Below, in pieces: positions 1 to 5,143 of a stretch of DNA of 5,143 bases. The notes beneath the pieces are model-generated. The model saw nothing but the letters and a program-made list of their open reading frames with translations, had not been told where the DNA came from and did no database searches. The translations under genes and the position numbers were made by a program. The DNA comes from a bacterium (GTDB lineage: Bacteria > Hydrogenedentota > Hydrogenedentia > Hydrogenedentiales > SLHB01), in assembly GCA_024231375.1 (NCBI GenBank), contig JAAEQP010000883.1:1-5143 (forward strand), read 5' to 3'. The number at the start of each line of letters is the position of its first letter. The stretch's first letter is position 1.

Positions 1-216
1 ACCTACGGACATTTGCTGGATTCGCACGGCCCCTATTTCGTCACGGGCGTGGTGCAGGAGGAAGACCACTACTGCTCGGTCATCGTGGATACGATCGAAC
101 AGGTGGGCCATACGCCGAAGACGCCTGGTCTGTCGGAGATCACGCCGCCGATACGTTGGCTGTTTGGAGGGCCGGGAGATCGACTCGCGGAAAACACCAT
201 AGCCCACGCGGACTGA
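1..216 (+). CDS. 3' end of a gene, possibly DnaE-like DNA polymerase III alpha subunit (C-terminal OB-fold), 5' truncated by the window
   Basis: An open frame runs in from the left edge (frame 1) and ends at TGA 214-216, leaving 71 residues. Its first 40 or so codons favour G or C at the third position, as expected for a real gene in this GC-rich DNA. The fragment has the rhythm Y-G-H-L-L ... GPYFVTGVVQEE ... SVIVDTIEQV. This resembles the nucleic-acid-binding OB-fold near the C-terminus of DnaE and DnaE2 polymerases, where a 'Y....LL..GP.LV.GRV' strand is followed by a short strand and an 'IE.L' turn. If correct, the full protein would be a replicative or error-prone polymerase catalytic subunit in the cytoplasm. 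The last 30 residues (rich in P, G and charged residues) look like a variable tail. The in-frame TTG at 13 is internal, not the true start. The gene converges on pilQ, so it is not part of the pilus operon. That it is coding is fairly likely; the product assignment is tentative, since the catalytic domains lie outside the window. Confidence 0.5.
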   Translation, partial: TYGHLLDSHGPYFVTGVVQEEDHYCSVIVDTIEQVGHTPKTPGLSEITPPIRWLFGGPGDRLAENTIAHAD

Positions 217-223
217 TACGAAA

Positions 224-254
224 CGCGGCCGCGAGCTGGATGCTCGCGGCCGCG
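224..254. terminator. Perfect GC-rich hairpin between convergent genes, probable bidirectional terminator
   Basis: Arms 224-235 and 243-254 are exact 12-bp reverse complements around a 7-base loop (236-242). The hairpin lies 8 bases after the stop codon of the left gene and 27 bases after the pilQ stop (281-283), in the only non-coding gap of the window. Read on the minus strand the stem is followed by TTTCGTAT, a short and imperfect U-run; read on the plus strand it is followed by GCGTTC, with no U-run. It is therefore a better candidate for stopping the pilQ transcript than the left gene's. Each arm also contains the palindrome GCGGCCGC, so alternative pairings are possible. Position and stem are directly seen; the terminator role is inferred. 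Confidence 0.6.
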
Positions 255-280
255 GCGTTCAAACAGTACCGGTGTGGCGT

Positions 281-3200
281 CTACTCCTGGGGACGCCGCC
301 ACTTCCAGATGGGATCGCGCTGTTCCTGAGGCTTCACGATGGCCCGGAACATGGCGCGCTGGGCGTCGGGCGTCTCAGGAACGGCCTGAAGCTTGTCGTG
401 CTTCGCCTGCTCCCGGATGGTCAATTCAGGCAACTCCTCGCCCAGCACCTTGCAGGTGAGGAAGACCAACAGCTCCGTGTGGATCTTGTTGGCGTCGGTA
501 TTGCGGAACAGGGCGCTAATCACGGGGACATCGCCTAGAATCGGCATCTTGTTCACGTTCAGGCTGTCCGTAACCTGGCGCAACCCGCCAATGAAGATGG
601 TCCGTCCATCGTTCGTGCGGACGTTTGTGCTCGCCTCGCGACGCTCCTCAATGGGAATGCCCGTGTTCGGATCGGTCCGCGGCGCTGAACTCTCCTTGGC
701 GGCCAGCTCGACGAGAATGTCGTTGTCGTGGGTGACGCGCGGGGTCACCTCAAGCGATACGCCGACATCCTTGAACGCCGTGCTCGACACGGGCGGTCCC
801 TGGGTGCTTTGCGTAATCTCCTGATACGGGATCTCCGACACGATCTCGATGGTCGCAGGCTTGTTCTCCATGGTCACAACAACAGGATTCGCGAGAATCT
901 CGGCGTTGTTGCTGATAACCTCGGCCGCGATGGTAGCGCGGATATTCACGTCCTCGGTCAGCACACCGACGGTAAGGGCCAAGGCATCGAGGTCGGGGTT
1001 ATTGACCAGGTTGCCAGCGGTACCCGCCAGGTTGAGCGTCTGCATGTCGCCCACGGGAACGTGGGCGTCCTGGATGAGCTGCCCGGTGTTGTCGACAAAG
1101 GTCTCGACATGCCGGGTGTAGTTCTGCAACGCATCCACCAACCAACTGACACCGGTCTGGGACCGGTCGCTCAGTACCGCATCAACAATCATGCTGTCGA
1201 CGGCGACCTGCTTGACGGGCATGTCAATGGCTTTGACGAGTTCACGGACCTGTTCGATGACAACGGGATAGTCCGTCACGATGAGGTGCCGGCCCCGCTG
1301 ATCCTGGGAGGCCTTGCCGACTTCCTTGGTCAGCATGCTCTCGACCACGGTAGCAACATCGGCGGGCTCGGCGTAGTTCAGTTTCAGGGCCGCGGTGACC
1401 GTGGGCAACACGGGATCGCCGATGTCCAAGTTCATGGCCAGCTTCTCGAAGGTGTCGACCATGGCCTCGGGGCCGGACAGCACGATAATGTTCGTGCTAT
1501 CGGTCGCGGCAATCGAACTGACGCTGGCGTACGGCGATCCGGCCAGGATGCTGTCAAGAGTGCCTTGGACCTCGCTGGCACGCGCATTCGAAAGGGACAC
1601 GATCCGGGTCAGGCGGCGTTCCGCCAAGGCGTCTTCGTAAGGTACGATTCTGAAAATCCCGGATTCCTCGACAACGCCCAAGCCATTGAGGCGCAACAGC
1701 ATTTCGAGGGCATCCCGAAGCGGAACGTTCTTCAGATTGGCGGTTACCGTACCGGTGACTTCGGTACCCGCGATGACATTGATCTGGGCCTTGCTCGCCA
1801 GAAGGGCGACCACATTGCTCAGCTCCATTTCACGGAAATCGATGTTGACCAGTTGGTCGAGCGGGTCGCCGCTGGCGGGCATGACGCGCTTGTAAGGCTT
1901 CGCCACGGCCGCGGCGGTTTCAGGAGCGGCCTCTTCAGGCTTCACTTCAGGCGCGGGCGCCGTCGCTTCGGCGGGCTTCTCCTCCGCCATTTCCGCCACT
2001 TCCGCAACAACCGGCGCATCGGCGGGGGCGCTTCCGTCAGGCACGTACAGAACCAAGCACTCCCCAAGCTTGATCACGTCGTCCGCAAGGTCGTTCCACT
2101 GCGAGATGTCGCTCTGCTTCACGCCAAACTTCGTGGAAAGGCGCGACAGGCTGTCGCCTTTCTGGATCTCATACAGAATCTTCTTGGTGTTGGCGGGCTG
2201 GCCTTCGTCGGGGGCATCCTGCGCGACGACCGTCACGGGAGACTTCTCTTCGACCGGGGCCGCGATTGGCTCTTCTTTGGGTTCGATGGGTTCAGGGGCC
2301 GTCACCTTGGCAGGGGCCTCCTGCTTCTCGACCTTCGGCGCCTCCGCAGGCTTCGCCTCTTCTGCAGGTGCTTCCGCGGCCTCCTCAGGCTTCGCCTCTT
2401 CTGCAGGGACCTCGACCTTCTCTTCGGCGGGTTTCTCTGCCGGTTCCTGCTCTACCACCACGGCCTCGGGCTTGGCCTCTTCAACAGGCTTCGCTGCAGG
2501 CTTGGGCGTCTCCTCGGCGGGCTTCGCCTCTACCGGCTCTGCTGCGGGCATCGGAGCTTCCGCGACAGGCTTCTCAGCCTCGCTTCCTTCTGCCTTGGCA
2601 GGAGTCTCCGCCGCGGGCTTGACTTCCTCGGCGGGCTTCGTCTCAGCCGGTTTCTCGGCTTCGCTGCCTTCGGCCGACGTCTCTTCCTTCTTGTCGTCCG
2701 CCTTCTCCTCGGCCGCGGGCTCCACGGTCTGCTCCTGGGCAGCCGCAAACTGGTTGAAGAGCTGCTTCATGCTGGAGGCCATTTCGTCCTTCTGGGCCTC
2801 GTCGTTGGGACTGGCGAAGATCGGCAGCATGGTGCTTGAAATGGCGAGGTCGGCCGCCGGCAGAAGAAGCAGGCCGGTGGCGGGATCGGTTGTCACGGCG
2901 GATCCCTGGGGCAAACCGGTGACGGGCCGCGCCGCCACGGGCGCAACGGGATCGGCCGGGGCCTGAACCAACTCGTGCATGACGGCCAGTTCGTTGGTAA
3001 GGGTCTTCATTTGCTGCTGGGCGGCCTCGAGGGCGGCAACGGCATCGGTGCGCGCGGCCTCAATGAGGTGTTGGCCCGCCTTCGACGTCTGAGCTACGGG
3101 CGGCGTGCTCTTGAGCGCCTGTTCGGCCTCGGTCTCGTCGCGAAGGCGGTCGAGTTCGCGCGCCAACTGCCTGAGAGGCGAGGCATCGGAAGAAGCGGGG

Positions 3201-4294
3201 GTCGCCTCCGAGGCAACCGTCGTGGGAAGATCGGTCAACTGGCCGAGGAACGCGCGTTCCTGCTGCCAGAACTTCTTTTCCACAGCAGCCAGGGCCTCGA
3301 AGTCCTCGCCGCGCAGGGCTTCGATCTCGGCCCTCACGATAGCGAATTGCTCTCTGGCCGCGGTTTCGTCGACCACTCGACTGCGGTAGGCAGACAGAAG
3401 CTGACCTACGGCCTCGCGCTGCCGATGAATGCGGCTTGCGGCCTTCTCGATGCGGGCGGCTAGGTCGGCGCGGGCTGCCTGGTCGGCAGCGGCGCGGTCC
3501 TTGGAGAACGAAGCCATGGCGGTCTCGACGCCAGTCGGGTTGGCGACGGCGGCGGTCCGGAGTTGTGTGTGTAGTTCTCTCTCACGGGCGTCGATGTCGT
3601 AGGCGAGCCGTGCGGCCAACTCGCTGAAGCGGCTGTCGGCGGCCTTCAACTGACTCTGCTGGTGGTCGAGTTCGGCCACAAGGGCGCCGCATTCCGCGGC
3701 GAACGCTGCGCCGGGAGCGTCGATCTGCGCAACGGGCGTGAGTTGAACGATGACACGGCCACGCTCGCTACGGACGCGGTAGGTACACGCGTCGTCGAGG
3801 TCGAGCACGACCCTGGAAACGAACTGAGGTTCGACCGTGAACTGGCTGGAACGGACGGCGCGGACGGGGACATCGCCCTGAAGGTGCAGGGCGCGGCCCG
3901 AGTTGAAGTTGACGGTGTTGTAGAGATCGATGACCAGGCGCTGATCGCCGTCGAGCCGGAACGCGTCCACAACGGGCTGACCCTCGACCGTCAGCGTCAG
4001 CGACATCATGGCCGGGGTTCCCGTGAGGTCGTAGTCCACCAAGGCGCCGGCACGACCGACGGCGTCCATGAGCATACGATCGGCGCCGGGACGGTCGAGT
4101 TGCGTCACCAGCGCGCGAACGAGTTCGCGTTTGCGCTGCGCGGTGGCCATCCCGGGCCCGGAAGAGGATGGATGCCCGGCGACGGGAGCCATCTCCGGCG
4201 CGGACGGGGTAGTCCCTTCCGCCCCAACGGGTTGTACGGCCGCTGACAGCAGAATCAGCGCGGCCACTGCGAGGGGTCGGCTAAGTCGCAACAT
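281..4294 (-). CDS. pilQ: PilQ-type type IV pilus secretin, giant form with AMIN, coiled coil and internal LysM
   Basis: This is the outer-membrane secretin of a type IV pilus machine, 1337 residues against roughly 600-900 for most PilQ proteins. It starts at ATG 4292-4294, behind a strong AAGGAG, with a Sec signal peptide (residues 1-25, hydrophobic core about 8-19, likely cleavage after VGA). Domains in order: AMIN, about 85-187, with the hallmark 'F.L.GDQRLVIDLYNTV'; Gln/Ala/Arg/Glu-rich predicted coiled coil, about 203-440; Ala/Glu/Pro/Lys-rich linker, about 520-690; LysM, about 704-751, containing 'YEIQKGDSLSRLSTKFGV'; second linker, about 752-800; STN/N0, about 811-886; two N1-like (NolW) modules, about 892-957 and 963-1027; secretin barrel, about 1028-1287, with 'ILANPVVVTMENKPATIEI', 'GVSLEVTPRV' and the signature 'MPILGDVPVISALF'. 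About 50 residues follow the barrel. AMIN and LysM are both associated with peptidoglycan. The pilP-pilQ order separates it from a type II secretion GspD. Four cysteines are present (170, 202, 746, 1281). The N-terminal half has no obvious equivalent in well-studied PilQ proteins. The secretin assignment is very firm; the coiled coil is by eye. Confidence 0.95.
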   Translation of the reverse strand: MLRLSRPLAVAALILLSAAVQPVGAEGTTPSAPEMAPVAGHPSSSGPGMATAQRKRELVRALVTQLDRPGADRMLMDAVGRAGALVDYDLTGTPAMMSLTLTVEGQPVVDAFRLDGDQRLVIDLYNTVNFNSGRALHLQGDVPVRAVRSSQFTVEPQFVSRVVLDLDDACTYRVRSERGRVIVQLTPVAQIDAPGAAFAAECGALVAELDHQQSQLKAADSRFSELAARLAYDIDARERELHTQLRTAAVANPTGVETAMASFSKDRAAADQAARADLAARIEKAASRIHRQREAVGQLLSAYRSRVVDETAAREQFAIVRAEIEALRGEDFEALAAVEKKFWQQERAFLGQLTDLPTTVASEATPASSDASPLRQLARELDRLRDETEAEQALKSTPPVAQTSKAGQHLIEAARTDAVAALEAAQQQMKTLTNELAVMHELVQAPADPVAPVAARPVTGLPQGSAVTTDPATGLLLLPAADLAISSTMLPIFASPNDEAQKDEMASSMKQLFNQFAAAQEQTVEPAAEEKADDKKEETSAEGSEAEKPAETKPAEEVKPAAETPAKAEGSEAEKPVAEAPMPAAEPVEAKPAEETPKPAAKPVEEAKPEAVVVEQEPAEKPAEEKVEVPAEEAKPEEAAEAPAEEAKPAEAPKVEKQEAPAKVTAPEPIEPKEEPIAAPVEEKSPVTVVAQDAPDEGQPANTKKILYEIQKGDSLSRLSTKFGVKQSDISQWNDLADDVIKLGECLVLYVPDGSAPADAPVVAEVAEMAEEKPAEATAPAPEVKPEEAAPETAAAVAKPYKRVMPASGDPLDQLVNIDFREMELSNVVALLASKAQINVIAGTEVTGTVTANLKNVPLRDALEMLLRLNGLGVVEESGIFRIVPYEDALAERRLTRIVSLSNARASEVQGTLDSILAGSPYASVSSIAATDSTNIIVLSGPEAMVDTFEKLAMNLDIGDPVLPTVTAALKLNYAEPADVATVVESMLTKEVGKASQDQRGRHLIVTDYPVVIEQVRELVKAIDMPVKQVAVDSMIVDAVLSDRSQTGVSWLVDALQNYTRHVETFVDNTGQLIQDAHVPVGDMQTLNLAGTAGNLVNNPDLDALALTVGVLTEDVNIRATIAAEVISNNAEILANPVVVTMENKPATIEIVSEIPYQEITQSTQGPPVSSTAFKDVGVSLEVTPRVTHDNDILVELAAKESSAPRTDPNTGIPIEERREASTNVRTNDGRTIFIGGLRQVTDSLNVNKMPILGDVPVISALFRNTDANKIHTELLVFLTCKVLGEELPELTIREQAKHDKLQAVPETPDAQRAMFRAIVKPQEQRDPIWKWRRPQE
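2042..2185 (-). other. LysM domain encoded inside pilQ
   Basis: Residues about 704-751 of PilQ give a complete LysM: the opening 'YEIQKGDSLSRLSTKFGV', a central 'SDISQWNDL', then 'IKLGECLVLYVP' as the closing strand. LysM modules bind N-acetylglucosamine-containing glycans, chiefly peptidoglycan. Here the domain sits in the periplasmic part between two Ala/Glu/Pro-rich linkers, ahead of the N0 domain, so it would probably tether the secretin to the cell wall. In several T4P systems a separate LysM protein (TsaP, or FimV in Pseudomonas) helps PilQ assembly; a LysM within the secretin itself could replace it. Confidence 0.88.
2225..2737 (-). repeat. Low-complexity region of pilQ encoding an Ala/Glu/Pro/Lys-rich linker
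   Basis: Residues about 520-690 of PilQ are built almost entirely from A, E, P, K and V, in variations of PAEE, AKP and EKPAE. Recognisable internal repeats are AEGSEAEKP (residues 541-549 and 568-576) and PAEEAKP (630-636 and 643-649). A shorter tract of the same kind follows the LysM domain (about residues 752-800, bases 1893-2041). Such tracts are usually extended and flexible and are common as periplasm-spanning spacers, for example in TonB-like proteins; the spacer role here is an inference. The composition also keeps the opposite strand free of stops, which creates long spurious open frames over this stretch. Confidence 0.85.
2340..2407. repeat. Direct repeat pair, 39-bp period, inside the pilQ linker
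   Basis: Bases 2347-2368 and 2386-2407 are identical over 22 bp; extending left to 2340 and 2379 gives 28 matches of 29. The period of 39 bp equals 13 codons, so gain or loss of a unit would keep the pilQ frame. Each copy encodes the PAEEAKP motif. It looks like a recent in-frame duplication within a low-complexity coding tract. Confidence 0.8.
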
Positions 4295-4297
4295 GGC

Positions 4298-4912
4298 TTA
4301 TAGCTCCTTGAGCTCGATCGGGATTAACGCCTCGTTCACTCTCATAATCACGCGGTCGGCTTCGATCTTCTCTACGACGACGCCGTTCGGGAAGCTGAAT
4401 CCCTGCGTAACCACTTCATTGTCGACAACGGCGACGGGATTGACATCGTCATACACGATACCGGACAAGGCCATGGTCCGAACGGCGAGCCGCTCTTCCA
4501 TGCTGGGTCCGACCTTCTCACCCTCGGGATCGTCGGACACAACCGCGAGAAGGGGTCGTGCCATCGGCCCGACTAGCGGGGCCATGGGATCGCGCGCGGT
4601 CCGGTTCTCATCGTAGTTGAACTCCACATCTTGAACGCGGCCAAGGAGTTCGACGGGGTCCACCTCTGCTGTCTTGAATCGCGACGCCGGCGCGGTCACG
4701 ACACGCGCGGCGGTAGGCGCCGCCGCAGCCGGGCGTGGCGGCGCAGCGCCTCCCCCGGCCTGTTGCGTGGCCAGATCCTGTTGGCTCTTCGCGGCGTTCG
4801 CCATGTAGGCATCGTACTCTGGGTCGGGCCCGAACATCTGCCAGTAGAGCAGGCCTCCCGCAGCCACGAACAGGACCACGATGATTGCGATCTTCTTCTT
4901 CTGGGCATCCAT
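4298..4912 (-). CDS. pilP: PilP-like type IV pilus inner-membrane assembly protein, transmembrane-anchored
   Basis: This 204-residue protein fits PilP in size, position and C-terminal pattern. PilP connects the PilN/PilO platform in the inner membrane to the periplasmic N-domains of the PilQ secretin. The N-terminus is MDAQKKK followed by a hydrophobic segment (about 8-24) and then acidic and Ala/Pro-rich linker sequence (about 29-80). The family-like part comprises 'FNYDENRTARDPMAPL' (about 98-113), matching the usual 'RDPF.P' entry motif, and a compact beta domain (about 147-202) starting 'LSGIVYDDVNPVAVV' and ending 'VNEALIPIEL'. There is no cysteine anywhere in the protein, so the lipoprotein signal typical of proteobacterial PilP is absent and the anchor should be a single N-in transmembrane helix. 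The start at 4910-4912 lies 2 bases after the pilO stop, with only a weak GGGGG as ribosome site, pointing to translational coupling. A GspC-like reading is possible from the fold alone, but the O-P-Q order favours PilP. Confidence 0.85.
   Translation of the reverse strand: MDAQKKKIAIIVVLFVAAGGLLYWQMFGPDPEYDAYMANAAKSQQDLATQQAGGGAAPPRPAAAAPTAARVVTAPASRFKTAEVDPVELLGRVQDVEFNYDENRTARDPMAPLVGPMARPLLAVVSDDPEGEKVGPSMEERLAVRTMALSGIVYDDVNPVAVVDNEVVTQGFSFPNGVVVEKIEADRVIMRVNEALIPIELKEL
4304..4309 (-). promoter_or_regulatory. Strong Shine-Dalgarno (AAGGAG) for pilQ
   Basis: On the minus strand AAGGAG is followed by 9 bases and then the pilQ ATG (4292-4294). It is embedded in the last codons of pilP (Lys-Glu-Leu). 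Together with the signal peptide that follows, it fixes the pilQ start, and the 3-base gap suggests that pilP and pilQ are translated from one message. Confidence 0.8.
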
Positions 4913-4914
4913 GG

Positions 4915-5143
4915 TCAGGCCCCCGGGGTTTCCGTGAGGAACCGGAACGTACTCAATTCAAACGAGGCTTTCGACACACCGTCTTTGGCGGCCTCGATAT
5001 TCAACTTCGAAACCTTGAGATACCGCTCAAACCGTTCCAATCGATTGATGAACCCGGCGATCTGATGGTAATCGCCATGGACGATGATCTTGTACGGAAG
5101 GGTCTCCTTGCGCATCTGGTCGTCGGGCACAGGAGGCAAGGGG
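4915..5143 (-). CDS. pilO: PilO-like type IV pilus inner-membrane protein, C-terminal fragment (5' end outside the window)
   Basis: Seventy-five residues are visible, ending at TGA 4915-4917. The segment 'LPYKIIVHGDYHQIAGFI' is the diagnostic PilO core ('l.v.i.v.G.YHql..Fl'), followed by 'NRLERFERYLKVSKLNIEA', the usual helix then strand, and a final strand 'ASFELSTFRFL'. This is the periplasmic ferredoxin-like domain through which PilO pairs with PilN and contacts PilP. The coding frame continues without a stop to the right edge, so the TTG at 5137-5139 and ATG at 5113-5115 are internal codons; the transmembrane helix and coiled coil expected of PilO lie outside the window. The 2-base gap to pilP shows that they share an operon. 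Confidence 0.88.
   Translation of the reverse strand, partial: PLPPVPDDQMRKETLPYKIIVHGDYHQIAGFINRLERFERYLKVSKLNIEAAKDGVSKASFELSTFRFLTETPGA

Noticed and set aside
69..302. A 77-codon minus-strand frame across the convergent gap
   Set aside because: It overlaps the end of pilQ and the terminator hairpin and lies antisense to the left gene; the sequence shows no family pattern.
2225..2737. The repetitive stretch as a CRISPR or intergenic tandem repeat
   Set aside because: Repeats are degenerate, in codon phase, unequal in spacing and inside a continuous coding frame; there are no unique spacers of constant length.
728..2839. A 703-codon open frame on the plus strand opposite pilQ
   Set aside because: It is fully antisense to the well-supported secretin and its product is low-complexity (Leu/Arg/Gly/Phe-rich where PilQ is Ala/Glu/Pro-rich). 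GC-rich codon use in pilQ depletes stops on the other strand, which explains it.
2070..2966. A 298-codon plus-strand frame with repeated Ser/Ala/Gly/Phe units resembling a structural repeat protein
   Set aside because: The repeats are the reverse-complement reading of the PilQ linker. It has no conserved domain and conflicts with the LysM and linker coding frame.
3662..4246. A 194-codon plus-strand frame opposite the AMIN and N-terminal part of pilQ
   Set aside because: It is antisense to the signal peptide and AMIN domain coding region, with no recognisable motif of its own.
281..4294. Possibility that the secretin is GspD of a type II secretion system or a phage secretin
   Set aside because: The AMIN domain, and the immediate upstream PilO- and PilP-like genes, are hallmarks of type IV pilus loci; no gspC- or gspE-like gene or phage gene is seen in the window.

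Overview
The window looks like chromosomal DNA of a GC-rich, diderm (Gram-negative type) bacterium. The evidence for an outer membrane is direct: the dominant gene encodes an outer-membrane secretin with a signal peptide, a peptidoglycan-binding LysM domain and an AMIN domain. The architecture of the secretin and its partners is not that of the textbook proteobacterial system. A non-proteobacterial diderm, for example a Hydrogenedentes, Planctomycetes or Lentisphaerae-like lineage, is possible, but this is a low-confidence guess from the style of the proteins.

Layout. Bases 1-216 (+) hold the 3' end of a gene that starts outside the window; its product resembles the C-terminal OB-fold region of a DnaE-type DNA polymerase III alpha subunit, but this is tentative. 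Bases 217-280 are a short convergent intergenic gap containing a perfect 12-bp GC-rich hairpin, the likely shared transcription stop. The rest of the window, from 5143 down to 281 on the minus strand, is a tightly packed type IV pilus (T4P) assembly operon: the 3' end of pilO (4915-5143), pilP (4298-4912) and a very large pilQ (281-4294). The spacers are 2 bp and 3 bp. No promoter is visible; transcription presumably starts upstream, beyond the right edge, where pilM and pilN would be expected.

How the genes work together. In known T4P machines, PilM-PilN-PilO form the inner-membrane alignment platform, PilP bridges it to the periplasmic N-domains of PilQ, and PilQ multimers form the outer-membrane gate for the pilus. 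The order O-P-Q matches that assembly chain.

What stands out is PilQ. At 1337 residues it is about twice the usual length. Between the AMIN domain and the canonical N0/N1/secretin part it carries a long predicted coiled coil, a roughly 170-residue Ala/Glu/Pro/Lys-rich linker with internal repeats, an internal LysM domain and a second, shorter linker of the same composition. PilP is also unusual, with an N-terminal transmembrane anchor in place of the usual lipoprotein signal. I see no RNA genes, CRISPR arrays, insertion sequences or phage genes.
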